Positions 22,500-34,345 of a stretch of DNA of 64,000 nucleotides are shown piece after piece. Under the pieces are notes generated by a model that was not told where the DNA came from, did no database searches, and saw only the letters and a list, made by a program, of their open reading frames with translations. This stretch comes from Dugong dugon. Its lineage: Eukaryota; Chordata; Mammalia; Sirenia; Dugongidae. Made by a program: the position numbers and the translations under genes. Positions within the stretch are counted from its first letter, which is position 1, and each line of letters starts with the position of its first letter. The stretch covers positions 5,961,501 through 6,025,500 of the forward strand of contig CM057475.1 of assembly GCA_030035585.1 (NCBI GenBank), read 5' to 3'.

Positions 22500-23704
22500 G
22501 CAACGATAATGAACAATGATGAATCTGTGAAACATCTCACAACATGGATGAATCTGGAGGGCATTATGTAGAGTGAAATAAGTCAATCACAAAAGGATAA
22601 ATATTGTATGAGCCCACTACTATAAAAACTCATGAAAAGGTTTATGCACAGAAAGAAACAATCTTTGATGGTTATGAGGGGGGGAGGGGGTGGTGAGGGA
22701 AAAACACTAACTAGACAATAGATAAGTAGTAACTTTGGTGAAGGGTAAAACAGTACACAATACTGGGGAAGCCAGCACAACTTGACCAAAGCAGGGTTGT
22801 GGAAGCTCCATAGACACAGCCAAACTCTCTGAGGGACTAAATTACTGGGCTGAGAGCTGTGGGGACCATGATCTCGGGGAACATCTAGCTCAATTGGCAT
22901 AACATAGTTTGTAAAGAAACTGTTCTACATCCTACTTCGGTGAGTAGTGTCTCGGGTCTTAAAAGCTTGTGAGTGGCTGTCTAGGATACTCCACTGGTCT
23001 CACTCCATCTGGAGCACGGGAGAATGAAGAAAATCACAGACACAAGGGAAAGACTAGTCCAAACAACTAATGGACCACTACTACCACAACCTCCACCCAG
23101 CTGAGTCCAGCACAACTAGATGGTTCCCAGCTACCACCACTGACTTCTCTGACAGGGATCACAATAGAGGGTCCCAGACAGAGCTGGAGAATAATGTACA
23201 ACAAAATTTAAACTCACAAAAAAGGACCAGACTTACTGGTTTGACAGAGACTGCAGAAACCCTGAGAGTATGGCCCCTGGACACCCCTTTAACTCCCTCC
23301 TGAGGTTCACCCTTCAGCCAAAGATTAGGCAGGCCCATAAAGCAAACAATAATACAAGTTACTCAACAATGTATTCGAAACTAAATGGGCACATCAGCCT
23401 AGCGGCAAGGGAGAGAAGGCAGGAGTGGACAGGAAAGCTGGACGAATGGAAATGGGGAACCCAAGGTCGAGAAGAGGAGAATGTTAGCCCGTCACAGGGT
23501 TGGCAACCAATGTCACGAAACAATATGTGTACTAATTGTATAATGAGAAACTAATTTGCTCTGTAAACCTTCATCTAAAGCAAAAAAAAAAAAAAAAGTA
23601 AAAATTATTCTTATACAGAACTAGGCAGTGGGCTGGATTTGAGCTCTGGACCATAGTTTGCTGACCCTTGGTTTATAGGTTTAACTATTTATAGTCAAGT
23701 ATGT

Positions 23705-24135
23705 ACTTTTTTTTAATTTACTTTTTATTTTGAAATAATCATAGATTATTTCAAATACAGTAAGAAAGGTCCCATGTACCCTTCACATAGTTTTCCCCAC
23801 AGGTACTTTTTATATAACTGTAAGCACAATATAAAGACCAGGAAACTGACATTGGTACAATGTTTGTATATAGTTCTGTGTCATTTTATCACGTGTAGAC
23901 TTGTGTAACTACCGCTGCATTTAAGATACAGAACTATTCCACCACCACAAAACCTCCCTCTGATACCCCTTTATAGTCACAACCACCTCGCCCCCCATCC
24001 CCCGCATCCCTGGCCCCTGGCAATCTCTTCTCTATCTGTATGATTTTGCCATTTCCCGGATGCTATATAAATGGAATCATACAGTATGTTAACTTTTGAG
24101 ATTGGCTGTTTTCACTCAGCATAATGACCATGAGA
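23705..24135 (-). mobile_element. Old L1 3' end
   Basis: Reverse L1M-type 3' region with GGTCCCATGTACCCTTCACA, CCCTGGCAATCTCTTCTC and ATATAAATGGAATCATACAG, ending near the conserved CACTCAGCATAATGACC. The subfamily is not assigned. Confidence 0.7.
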
Positions 24136-24325
24136 TCCACCCAAGAGGTAAGTTCTTTGTAATCAATGAAAGCAGGAAGCTATGGGTTGAACACACTGAT
24201 TGAACTGATGTGCTTTTTGGCTTTAAATTGGAACAGCTGGCTCACTTGGGACTCCTGAGTTGTCTCTTAAAGTGCAACCTCTATAAATTTTATATCTTTG
24301 AAGGCTAAATCCCCTGAATAGTGCA
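24136..24325. other. Intergenic, unassigned
   Basis: No gene or repeat is recognised in this short spacer. Confidence 0.4.
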
Positions 24326-24853
24326 TTGTTGTTGTTAGGTGCCATTGAGTCACTTCCGACCTATAGCAACCCTATGTCCATACAACAGAATGAAACACTG
24401 CTGGGTCCTTTGCCATCCCCACAATCCTTGTTATGCTTGAGCCCATTGTTGCAGCTACTGTGTCAATCCATCTTGTTGAGGGTCTTCCTCTTTTTCACTG
24501 ACCCTCTACTTTACCAAGCATGATGCCCTTCTCCAGGGACTGGTCCCTCATGATAACATGTCCAAAGTAGGTGAGACAAAGTCCTGCCATCCTTGCTTCT
24601 AAGGAGCATTCTGGCTGTACTTCTTCCAAGACAGATTTGTTTGTTCTTCTGGCAGTCCATAATGTATATTCAACATTCTTTGCCAACACCGTAATACAAA
24701 GGCATCGATTCCTCTTTGATCTTCCTTGTTCATTGTCCAGCTTTCGCTTGCATGTGAGACACATGAAAATACCATGGCTTAGGTCAGGTGCACTTTAGTC
24801 CTCAGAGTGAGAGCTCTGCTTTTTAACACTTTAAGAAGGTCTTTTGCAGTAGA
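24326..24853 (-). mobile_element. RTE1/BovB-like LINE 3' fragment
   Basis: The minus strand encodes the C-terminal tail of an RTE-type reverse transcriptase (TARRTNKSVLEEVQPECSLE, LTYFGHVIMRDQSLEKG) and ends in a GTT-rich 3' tip at 24326. It is 5'-truncated. RTE1 elements of this kind supply the 3' end shared with AfroSINEs. Confidence 0.88.
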
Positions 24854-25444
24854 CGAAGAAGTGTAGGATGTGGGATCTGAAACCTCCCATGCGCTTAATG
24901 CCACTGCAATTTGCCAATCTTCCTCCAGCTAAGTGCTGCACAGGGTTTTCTTCGATTGAAATCTCTAGCCCAAAGGTCCTGAAATTCTGGGGATTAAGCA
25001 GTCCTGAGAAGCCGGTGGAAATGGGGCTCAAGTGGCAGGAATGACAGCATCACCCTTTCTTCCACCTCCTGTGAGCCCTAGGCAGCAGCCCATGGTTCCC
25101 TGTAGTTAAACACAGTATGGGAGGCTCAGTGGGAAGCACACTTGAAGGGGACTTAATCTCCTGAGTGAAGCCAGCTGGAGAACCACACCTAAGACCCTGT
25201 GTGGAATCTTCAGCTCTTTCTGAGCAGTGGAAAGAAAGGAACTCCCTCCCAGGAGGGAGGCAAAATCTCCCCCTGCTTGGCACCAACCATGTCCACAAAT
25301 CTCCCTTCCTCCACCATACTGGGCCTGCTAGGTCTCTGTTGACACCACTTATGGGAAGTTGCAAGGAACTGTCTAGTGTGGTGATTAAAGTAAAGACTTG
25401 GAAATCAAAGGGATATGCATTTGATTCTGCTTTAACATATGGGG
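24854..25444. other. Intergenic, mostly unassigned
   Basis: The last 70 bp (TGTGGTGATTAAAGTAAAG) look like a diverged MIR 5' end. The rest holds nothing I recognise; the 107-codon frame has no known motif. Confidence 0.4.
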
Positions 25445-26075
25445 CTCTTTTCAATTCTTTTAAAAAAAATTTTTTTATTATACTTTAGATGAAGGTTTGC
25501 AGAACAAATAGTTTCTCATTAAACAGTCAGTACACATATTGTTTTATGACATTGGTTAATAACCCCATCACATGTCAACACTTTCCCTTCTCAACCTAGA
25601 GTTCCCTATCACCAGCTTTCCTGCCCCCTCCTGCCTTCTAGTCCTTGTCCCTGGACTGCTGTGTCTCATTAGTCCTGTTTTGTTTTATGAGGCTGTCCAA
25701 TCCCTGGCTGAATGGTGAACTTCGGGAGGGGCTTCACCACTGAGCTGAAAGGGTGTCCGGGGGCCATGCTCTCGAGGTTTCTCCAGTCTGTCAGGCCAGT
25801 AAATCTGGTCTTTTATTTTGTGAGTTAGAATTTTGTTGTACATCCTTCTCCAGCTCTGTTGGGGACCCTCTATTGTGATCCCGGTCAGAGCAGTCAGTGG
25901 TGGTAGTCGGGCACCATCTAGCTGTACTGGACTCAGTCTGGTGGAGGCCTTGGTAGTTGTGGTCCATTAGTCCCCTGGACTGATCTTTTCCTTGTATCTT
26001 GTTCTCTTCATTCTCCCTTGCTCCCGAAAGGGTGAGACCAATGGAGGGTATTAGATGGCTGCTGACAGGCTTTTT

Positions 26076-26375
26076 TTTTTTTTTTTCCAGATACAATTTC
26101 TCCTTTATTTTTTGCATCAACTTTTTCTTTAATATTTTTTTTATTGTACTTTAGGTGAAGGTTTACAGAACAAACAGCTTCTCATTAAACAGTCAGTACA
26201 CATATTGTTTTATGACATTGGTTAATAACCCCATGACATGTCAACACTCTCCCTTCTCAACCTTTTTTTTTTTTTTTGTGAAAATATACATAGCCAAAGA
26301 TACACCATTTCAAAAATTTCTACATGCACAGTTCAGTGACATCGACTCCGCTCTTCCAATTGTGCTGCTATTCTC
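26076..26375 (-). mobile_element. Composite L1 3'-end block
   Basis: A T-run, about 45 bp of unknown sequence, then 130 bp of L1 3' UTR (26135-26262), a second T-run and a 95-bp segment with GAAAATATACATAGCC and CAGTTCAGTGACATCGAC. The same pair in the same order recurs at 63690-63960. Confidence 0.65.
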
Positions 26376-28027
26376 ACTTTAGATGAAGGCTTACAGAACA
26401 AAATAGTTTCTCATTTAACAGTTAGCACACATGTTGCCCTATGACAATGGTTAACAACCTCACAACGCATCAACACTATCCTTACTCAACCTTGGGTTCC
26501 CTATCACCAGCTTTCCTGTCCCTTCTGCCTTCTGGCCCTTGTCACTGGACTGCTGTGCCTCATTAGTCCCATTTGGTTTTATGGGGCTGTCCACTCCCTG
26601 GCTGAACGGTGAACCTTGGAAGTGACTTCACCACTGAGCTAAAAGGGTGTCTCGGGGCCATACTCTCGGGGTTTCTCCAATCTCCTTTAGGCCACTAAAT
26701 CTGGTCTTTTTTTGTGAGTTAGACTTCGTTCTACATCCTTCTCCAGCTCTGTCCAGAACCCTCTGTTGTGATCCTGGTCAGAGGAGTCAGTGGTGGTAGC
26801 CGGGTACCAGCTAGCTATACTGGACTCAGTCTGGTGGAGGCCTTGGTAGCTGTGCTCCATTAGTCCTTTGGACTCATCTTTTCGTTGTATCCTGTTCTCT
26901 CCATTCTCCCTTGCTCCCTAAGGGGTGAGACCAGTGGAGTATCTTAGATGGCTGCTCACAGGCTTTTAAGACCCCAGACACTACTCACTGAAGTAGGATG
27001 TTGAACGGTTTCTTTATAAACTATGTTATGCCAGTTGAGCTAGATGTTCCCCGAGACCATGGTCCCCACAGACCTCCGCCCAGCAATTCAGTCCCTCAGG
27101 GAGTCTGGATGTGTCTATGGAGCTTCCATGACCTTTCCTTGTGCAAGCTGTGCTGGTTTCCCCAGTATTGTGTACTGTCTTACCCTTCACCAAAGTCACC
27201 ACTTATCTATTGTCTATTTAGTCCCCCCCACCCTTCCCATCCCTCATAACCAACAAAGATTTTTTCTTTTTGTGAGTAAACTTTTGCATGAGTTTTTACA
27301 GTAGAGGTCTCATGCAATATTTGTCCTTTTGTGATTGACTTATTTTACTCAGCATAATGTCCTCCAGTTTCATCCATGTTATGAGATGCTTCACAGATTC
27401 ATCATTGTCCTTTATCTTTGCATAATACTCCATTGTGTGTATGTGCCATAGTTTGTTTATCCATTCATCTGTTGATGGGCATCTAGGTTGTTTCCATCTT
27501 TTTGCTATTGTGAACAGTGCTGTAATGAATATGGGTGTGCATACGTCTATTTTGTGACAGCTCTTATTTCTCTAGGATGTGTTTCTAGGAGTGGGATTGC
27601 ATTTTGCAGTGCTTTTTTTTATGGTACTGATGTTTTCTTTGTTCCTCTTACTCTTCTGTGCTGAGTTCTTTTTGTTTGTGGATTTTTTTTTGTTTCTTGT
27701 TTTTGTAGGTTTTGTTTTTACTGAGACTATGTTTTTCTTCTTTATTTTGATGAGTAGGTTTGTTAACTTTCTTTGTGGTTACCTTGATATTTACCCTTAT
27801 CTTTCTATGTTTGAACCAGTCTATTATTACTTGGTATCACCTTGCCTTCCTCTCCATTAGAAGGTTCTATACCTACACCATTTATTCCCTCTTTTATTGT
27901 TCTGATGCTGTTGTCATTTACAGATTAACCTCTCTGGTTCCCTGTTGTAATTCTTCTGGTTTTGGGTAGTCTTTAAGAGTTCATTTCCTAGGTTGGTATC
28001 TGACTAGTACAATCCTGTGTCCTATAC

Positions 28028-28945
28028 TCAGCCTGCAGTCTGATGTTGTTTGTTTTCAGATCCAAGGACTCTCTTTAATAATCCTTGTAAGTTTGGTTTG
28101 GTTTTTACATAGTCCCTTAATTTCTGTTTATCTGGAAATGACCTAATTTTACCATCATATCTGAATGAGAGTTTTGTAGGATATAGTACTCTTGGATGGC
28201 AATTTTTTTCTTTCAAGATTTTATATATGTCATCCCATTGCCTTCCTGCCTGCATGGTTTCTGCCAGATAATCTGAGCTTAGTCTTATTGTTTCTTCTCT
28301 GTATGTGACTTCTTGTTTTTCTTGAACTGCTCTCAGGATTCTTTGTCTTTGGTTTTAGCAAGTCTGGTTATGATATGCCTTGGTGATTTTCTTCTGGGGT
28401 TTATCCTATATGAGGTTTGTTGAGCTTCTTGGATAGTCAGCTTTTCATCTTTCATGATATTGGAGAAGTTTTCTGTCAGCAATTCTTCAATGATCCTCTC
28501 TGTGTTTTCTGTTTTCTTCCCCTGTTCTGGAACTCCAATCACCTACAGATTTTTGCTTTTGATTGTATTCCACATAATTCTCAGGGTTTCTTCATTTTCC
28601 TTCATTCTTTTTTCTGATTTTTCCTCCAACAGGGTTGTATCCAAGTGTTTGTCTTCAATTTTGCTGATCCTATCTTCCATTGTTTCAAACATGCTCCTTA
28701 GCCCTTCTATTACACTGTCCATTTCTGAAATCTTGTTGTTTATCTTTTGGATTTCTAATTGTTGTTTTTGTATGATTTCTAGTTGTGAATTTATTTTAGC
28801 ATTTTGTTCCTGTATTATTTTCTCGAATTTTTCCATTTTTGTCTGTATTTTCCATGAATTTGTTTGCCTTTTCCATGAATTTGTCTATTTTTTCCTCATT
28901 TTTGTCTGCTTTTTGCTTCAACTCTTGGATAATTCTGAATATTAG
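28028..28945 (-). pseudogene. L1 ORF1 remnant (copy 2)
   Basis: Frames at 28543-28836 (coiled coil MEKFEKIIQEQNAKINSQLE), 28333-28542 (RINPRRKSPRHIITRLAKT) and 28028-28255 (MQARRQWDDIYKILKEKN, YPTKLSFRYDGKIRSFPDK) are in order on the minus strand. Stops and frameshifts separate them, so the protein is not made as one. Confidence 0.88.
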
Positions 28946-29539
28946 AGATTTGAATTCCCTATCAGGTCTAGCACCTTTTCTTCTACTGGAAGGTCATCTG
29001 GTGTTTTATTTTGTACACCTACTGGAACCATCCTGTTCTGTTTTTATAAATGTTTTGATATTGTCTGATGTCTTCAGGGCATTCCATCATTTTCTGCGTT
29101 TATTGATTGTAGATTTGTTTGTTTTGTCCTGGTTTTTTGTTTTATTTGGTTATGTCTGAGCAGGCAGGCTATGCAATCTTTGTTGTTTGCTTGTCCATGG
29201 GCACGATACTTTTCACCTCCTTCTCCAATGGGCAGGGTCAGTCACTCAGGTTTGGTACAGCAGGGCAGGTCCAGCTGAAGGGGAGTTGCTGGGATGGGTT
29301 GTTTGTGGCACGTACCAGGGCTGACAGTGTGGACCGGGAATCAGTGCAGGACAGGTTTCAGTAGGCTGTGCCTGTGCTGCTTGGGAGTGTGATGTTCAGT
29401 GCACAGTGCAGGTAGGCAGGAAAACGGGTAGATGGTGATGTGTGGAGCTAAGATGGGTATGGGAAAGAAGAGAGAGAGGCGAGAGGAACAGGAGCCAAAA
29501 ACATACACACAAACAAAAAAAGTGCTAAGGGAGCTTGCT

Positions 29540-29712
29540 ATTGGAGTGGAGAGATGAGAGACTGAGAAACAGGAAAAAAAAAAGGGTAAAAGAAAAAATA
29601 AATAAATCGAGAAACTGGAAATGAAGAAAGACAAAAAGGGAATAAGAGAGAGAAGAAAAAAAAAAAAAAAACAAAGAAACAAACAAACAAAAAAACCAAA
29701 ACAAGGAAAAAG
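29540..29712 (+). repeat. A/G-rich low-complexity tract
   Basis: Runs of A with G within the 5' UTR of L1 copy 2, on the strand opposite to the element. Confidence 0.8.
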
Positions 29713-30551
29713 AAATGCCCCCAGAGATGTCCCTATTTGTCTGAGCAGAGTAAGGGAGTAGCTTCCAAGCTTTGTGGTACTGCCTGGCTAGAAGGCGCTC
29801 CCAAGCTGAGAAAGGAAAAAGAAAACAAACAAACAGAACAAATCAGAGCAAACAAACAAGAAAGCCCTGGGGGTCCTGCCAGCTTGGCCGTAGATGCCGG
29901 GAAGCAGTTTCACAGTCAAGCCGTGTTTCACGGCCTTTCAGGAAGAAGCAAAGATGGCACACGGAGCAGGTATTTGAGAGAAAGGAGTGGGAGGTGGTGA
30001 GAGGTAAGGAAGAAATCTAAAGAAGTGGAAAAAAGCAACACCAGCAGCCAACAAAAGGCAATCAGGGAGCCAGCCAGTGCGGGCAGGTGGAATCCAAGCA
30101 ACACCGGGGGGAAGCTGGTGCTTCCCGGCCAAGAGACTGTGGCTGCAGGAAGCAGAGGAGGCTAAGTGGGGATGAAGAAGGGTGAGAGGTGGGAAAGCCT
30201 ATATCCCTGGTTACTGGTTGTTCTGTCTCCTGCTGGAAGTGCCATGAAGCTGCTTTCTCATACCCCCTGTTCACTGATCACAGATAGGCGTCCAAGATGG
30301 CAGATCCATGCTGCAGTAGCTGATAGGGGACCTTTGCATGTATCTCTCCTTGCTCTGTGTTCTCAGTCAGTTTCTTATTCCATTCGGTGCTTGGCTGAGT
30401 TCTTTACCTCTTCGTTTGAGGCTTAGGGTTTTAGGATTGATGTATGACTCGGTTTGACTTAGTTTTTCTGATCTTTGCTGCTGAGGGACAGCGTGGTGCT
30501 TCCGACTATAGTGCCATGTTGCCCGGAAGTCTCTTTTTAATTCTTAAAAAA

Positions 30552-31259
30552 CAAGTTTTTTAAAAAAACATGTACAGAAAAGTAAAGAGAATATGAGAAT
30601 AACATCAGTGTACCCATCAACTACCTCCCTTGATCAAATCCTAACATCTTGCCATACATGCTTTACATATTTTTAGAACAATAAAACATAACAATTACAG
30701 TTGAAACTCCTTGTTATTTTTTCTCTTTTGTATTGAATTTTAAGACTTTTGATGACTTCTGGAATCTAATCCTTTATAGTTATATGTATTACAAATATCT
30801 TTTTCCACACTGTGGCTTATCTTTTCGTTTTATTCACGCTTTTTTTTTTTTTTTTTTTGAATACAAGTCTTAAATTTTCTTGTATCTGATGTATCCTCTG
30901 CTGATTTGGAAGATACAAATATTTCTATTCTTTTTAGTATTCATTCTGAAGTATACATTTACTTAAAAATCTTAAGTTATTTAGTATTTCTAACCTCATT
31001 AACAAGAGAACTTTGCAAAATTACTCATTGATTAACCTCATTTTGGTTTTCTTGTCTAAAAACAATTTTGTTCAATTTTAAAATTATTTTTATATTACTA
31101 TATTGCCATTTTATTGTGAATTAAATTTAATGACATGTTTTATTCATCCTGTGTATTCATCATAGTATCTTGTGCCACAACTTCCCTCTGGGTTAATTCT
31201 TCATTGGGTTGAAATAAAACATTTAAAAATTACTTTAGTGTGAGTGTGTAAGTGGTAAA
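30552..31259. other. AT-rich, probable old LINE remains
   Basis: Sequence such as ATCCTAACATCTTGCCATAC resembles an L1M 3' end, but it is too diverged to call with any certainty. A T-run lies at 30840-30858. Confidence 0.35.
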
Positions 31260-32200
31260 CCCTCTTAGTCATTGTATGTTTAAAGGAAAATTTTTAATCC
31301 CAATCACAGATGATAGTTTAGCTGGCATAAAATTCTAAGCTGACAGTTATTTTCCATCAGCCCTGTTGAGGATATTACTTCATTGTCTTTGACCCTCATT
31401 GTTACTGATAGAAAGTCCACCATCAGCCTACTTTTTACTTTATTAGCAAGCTGTCTTTTCTCTGTGGTAGGCTTTACTCTTGATGTTCTGCAGCTTTGTT
31501 ACAATTTCTCTAGGTGTAAATTTTTATCTTTATCCTGTTCAGTACTCATAGTACACTCTTGTTCTGAGGACCTTCTTCAGTTATGGAAAATTTCAGCTAA
31601 ATATCTCTTCAGATAAGTATTTTCTGCTATTTTCCCCATTTCCTGCTTCTGGAACCCCTATTAAATATATGTTAGAACATCTCAAAGTAGCCTTCATGTC
31701 TTATAACTTCTTTTTCAAAAACATCCTTTAATTTACTTGTCTTTTTATCCTATGTCATGGGTGAATACCTCAATACTGTCTTCTAATTAATTAATGTTCT
31801 CTGCAACTAACATGTCTAGAATTTAATGTATTGATTTTTAAAAATTTTCAATGACTATGTTTTTAATTTCTAAGATTTCTAAATTATTCATTACATCTAC
31901 TTGATATTTTATTTCTGCCTGTTTAAGAAAAAAATTTTATTTTATTTTAGTTAGTGCTATTCTTTTAAAAATCTCTGAGCAGTTTATATTAATTTTAAAG
32001 TATTTGTCTGACTGTTTTACAAACTTAATTTTATCTGGAGTAAATGTATGTTCCAATTATTATCTTTTTCAGTATTTGCAGTCTCCTTTATATCTTGGAA
32101 TTTTGATTTGCTGGTTTATTTTGTGTGGAATGTTTTATGACTTTTGTTTTGTTTTGGTTTGTTCCCTTCTCTCTCCTGCTTTGTCCATCAGTTTTTCACT
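31260..32200 (-). mobile_element. Old HAL1/L1M-type LINE fragment
   Basis: Reverse-strand remnants of L1 ORF1-like sequence: TTTAGCTGGCATAAAATTCT, CTGCTTCTGGAACCCCTATT and AATTTCTAAGATTTCTAAAT (in + reading) occur in the L1 order. Heavily decayed. Confidence 0.6.
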
Positions 32201-32599
32201 TTTATGTTTGTGTGATGTGAGGGCCACCCTAGCAAATCCCATCTTTGTCACCAATTGTGCAAACCAGTTCAAGGAGACTGAGATCACCCACTTCTGATGT
32301 TAAATTGTGTGGCAGATGACAGATCTCACTTCATATTCCGCCTGCATCTTGTGGAAATCTCAGCTTACCTTCTCTGTTCTGTTCAGACCCCAGCTTCCCA
32401 CTCTGTCCTTCTCTCTCTCATCCCCAGCCACTGGGGCTAGGTCAGTGGGTGCCAGCCATAAGCTTGGGATTCCACGTGACTCTTTTCACTTCAGACTAGC
32501 TGACCCCTTCTCTCTCTCATCTGCAGCCACCAGGGTTTAGGTCAGTGCATACCAGACATAAGCTCAGGAGTCCACATGATTTTCTCCACTTCAGATCTG
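32201..32599. other. Intergenic, unassigned
   Basis: Two similar 100-bp stretches (CTTTTCACTTCAGACTAGCT near 32485 and CTCCACTTCAGATCTGCCAG near 32583, each preceded by CCAGCCACTGGGG-like text) suggest a local tandem duplication. No gene is seen. Confidence 0.4.
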
Positions 32600-33180
32600 C
32601 CAGCACCTGCTACTCCTTTGGGTCCTGTAATTCACTGGAACAACTCAAAGAGCTCATGGGAAATACCATACATTCAATAACAGCTTTAATCTAACAAAAA
32701 AGGATACAAATGAATAGATGCATAGGGCAGAGTCTGGGAGGGGTCCCAGTGTGGAGCTTCCTTGTCCCCAGGGGATGCCCTACCCTCCTGAGGGCATATG
32801 TTCACTCTTACTGACTGGGAAGCTCCATCTGAGCCTCTGGGCTCAGGGCTTTTATCAGCCTCCCCACATGGCCATGATAGATTACATCATGTCCTCAGGT
32901 GAGCCTCTGTCCTTGGGGCTCTCAGGAACCCAGAACAAAAGACCAAATTGCTTTCTGACCCTCACAGTTTGTCTTCACTAAGTTGCCTGAAATCCCATTT
33001 GGACTAAGCATTATAGTGGTGTTTTAAGGCTCCTATTCTGTGTTGATGCTGGAGATATCCTAGACCCAGACAAGAAGTCAGCAGGTGGCTATGATTAATT
33101 CTAGGTTGTGAGGCTCACTCTTTGTCCAGTTTCCTCTCTAGGTCCAAAACCTCGAATAAAGCTGATGTCCCAAGCAGTGG
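32600..33180 (-). mobile_element. Ancient LTR, MER21/MER39-like (tentative)
   Basis: The + strand shows GGAACAACTCAAAGAGCTCA, AACAGCTTTAATCTAAC, GGGCTTTTATCAGCCTCCC and CATGGCCATGATAGATTACA. This is the order of an old mammalian LTR read in reverse. It is a decayed fossil with no internal viral part seen. Family and edges are uncertain. Confidence 0.45.
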
Positions 33181-33952
33181 GTCAAGTTTTTTTTCAGCCA
33201 TATTTCCTGACCTCAACTTTAAGCAGAGAGATTGAAGCCAGTCTCCCATCTAACATGAATATTTTGGTCCTGTTACCTGCAAAAGCCAAGATCCTGGGTA
33301 TCTTGCTTGCTTCTGGCTCCAGTGCTCAACAGGCTTTGACTTCTGTACCATCTAGTACATTGCATCTCTGTCCTGTTCCTGATCCCAAAAGTATTTATCT
33401 TTTTTTTTTTTAATCCTGACTATATCTTAGAGTGTACTTATAGTTAGGTTTTATCTGTACTTGTTATGTATTTGGAGCAGAGAGTCGTGCTGAAGTAGAA
33501 AGAGTTCTTGAAGGACTTCTTAGAGTTCTTTTGTTGCAAGCCACAAAAATGACCTCTGGAATTTGCACTTAGAAAGACTGGGAAGTAGCTAATGGCATGA
33601 AAGGATGTGACCAGAATAGATGTGAGATCTAGGCCACAGGAACTAATGCGTAGCTTGATCTATGCTCTGTTCCCAAGATGGATTCCTCAGTCTCCAATCA
33701 CTTTCAGTCATTTTGGCACTATCTTTAAGAGTCTAATTCCAGGAAAGAATATTTGATGGCATTTCTTGGGCCATCCATATCTTTCTTGGTGTAACTTGAT
33801 TGACTGTCTACCCAAGACTGTGTGCAACGAGCAGGGGAAGAATCCGAAAATGAAACTGGACTGCGGTTATCAGAAGAAGTAGCCATGGCTGAGAGGTGGA
33901 ATGAACTGTAAATGCCCATTCTACTTACTCTGTCACTCCATGGGTGTGAGAA
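33181..33952. other. Intergenic, unassigned
   Basis: Unique-looking sequence; I see no exon, RNA gene or recognisable transposon. Confidence 0.4.
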
Positions 33953-34345
33953 CAATAATAACAGCTGACATTTATCAAATACTCTCAAATGCTTTCAACG
34001 TGCCAGGCATTGTTCTTGGTCCCTTCCACCTAACAACATCTTTAATCCTCACTATAATCTTATGAAGGTCCCTGGGTCACGCCAACAGTCTGTGCTTGAC
34101 TTCTGTCCTAAAGGTTGGCGGTTCAACTCCACCCAGTGGTGCCTCTTGAGAAATCCTGGTGATCTGCTTCCATAAGGATTGAAGCCATTGAAAACCCTAT
34201 GGAGCAGTTCTACTCTGACAAACGTGGAGTTGCCATGAGTCAGAACCCCTCTGAGGCATGTGTTACTTTCATGCTACTGATTATGACACTGAGGTTCAGA
34301 GATGCTAAGTAACTTTCCTAAGGTCTAGTAGCTGGGATTCAGACA
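33953..34345 (-). repeat. MIR split by an AfroSINE
   Basis: The parts are 33953-34067 (AATAATAACAGCTGACATTT, CGTGCCAGGCATTGTTCTTG, CTCACTATAATCTTATGAAG) and 34259-34345 (GACACTGAGGTTCAGAGATG, AAGGTCTAGTAGCTGGGATT). They are collinear across the SINE. Confidence 0.8.
34068..34258 (+). mobile_element. AfroSINE
   Basis: Head TCCCTGGGTCACGCC, then GGTTGGCGGTTCAACTCC, ATTGAAAACCCTATGGAGCA and GTTGCCATGAGTCAGAA. It lies within a MIR. Confidence 0.88.

Larger units (their letters stand above)
16126..23597 (+). mobile_element. Near-full-length L1 (copy 1)
   Basis: About 7.0 kb of L1 plus a nested LTR. The 5' region starts GGAGGCGAAGCAAACATGA and ORF1, a (CA)n tract, ORF2 and a 3' UTR follow, ending in a poly(A) of about 16. 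The 9-bp flank GTAAAAATT is at 16117-16125 and 23598-23606. Both ORFs are interrupted by stops and frameshifts, so it is not active, but divergence from the other two L1s here is modest. Confidence 0.95.
15861..23675. mobile_element. hAT/Charlie-like DNA transposon split by an L1
   Basis: The parts are 15861-16125 and 23598-23675. The first has GAGTTGGCAAACTTTTTATT, GCTGTGTGCCAATAAAACTT and TTTTCAACCACTTAAAAA. The second has GGGCTGGATTTGAGCTCTGG and CATAGTTTGCTGACCCTTGG. The ends form imperfect inverted repeats. It is a widespread non-autonomous MER-type family whose subfamily name I am not sure of. The intervening L1 is younger. Confidence 0.75.
25468..30530 (-). mobile_element. L1 lacking most of ORF2 (copy 2)
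   Basis: A minus-strand L1 flanked by CTCTTTTCAATTCTTTTAAA at 25445 and CTCTTTTTAATTCTTAAAA at 30531, a degenerate target-site duplication. From the 3' end it has 3' UTR (25480-26075), an extra composite 3' block (26076-26375), 3' UTR again (26376-27250), the ORF2 C-terminal end (to 27605), then a jump to the inter-ORF region, ORF1 (28028-28945) and the 5' UTR. About 4 kb of ORF2 is missing relative to copy 1. Confidence 0.85.

Noticed and set aside
28454-28945. 163-codon plus frame with hydrophobic runs
   Set aside because: Antisense of L1 ORF1; the hydrophobic residues come from reading the A-rich strand in reverse.
29341-29682. 113-codon minus frame with F/S/L runs
   Set aside because: It is the reverse of the A/G-rich tract in an L1 5' UTR.
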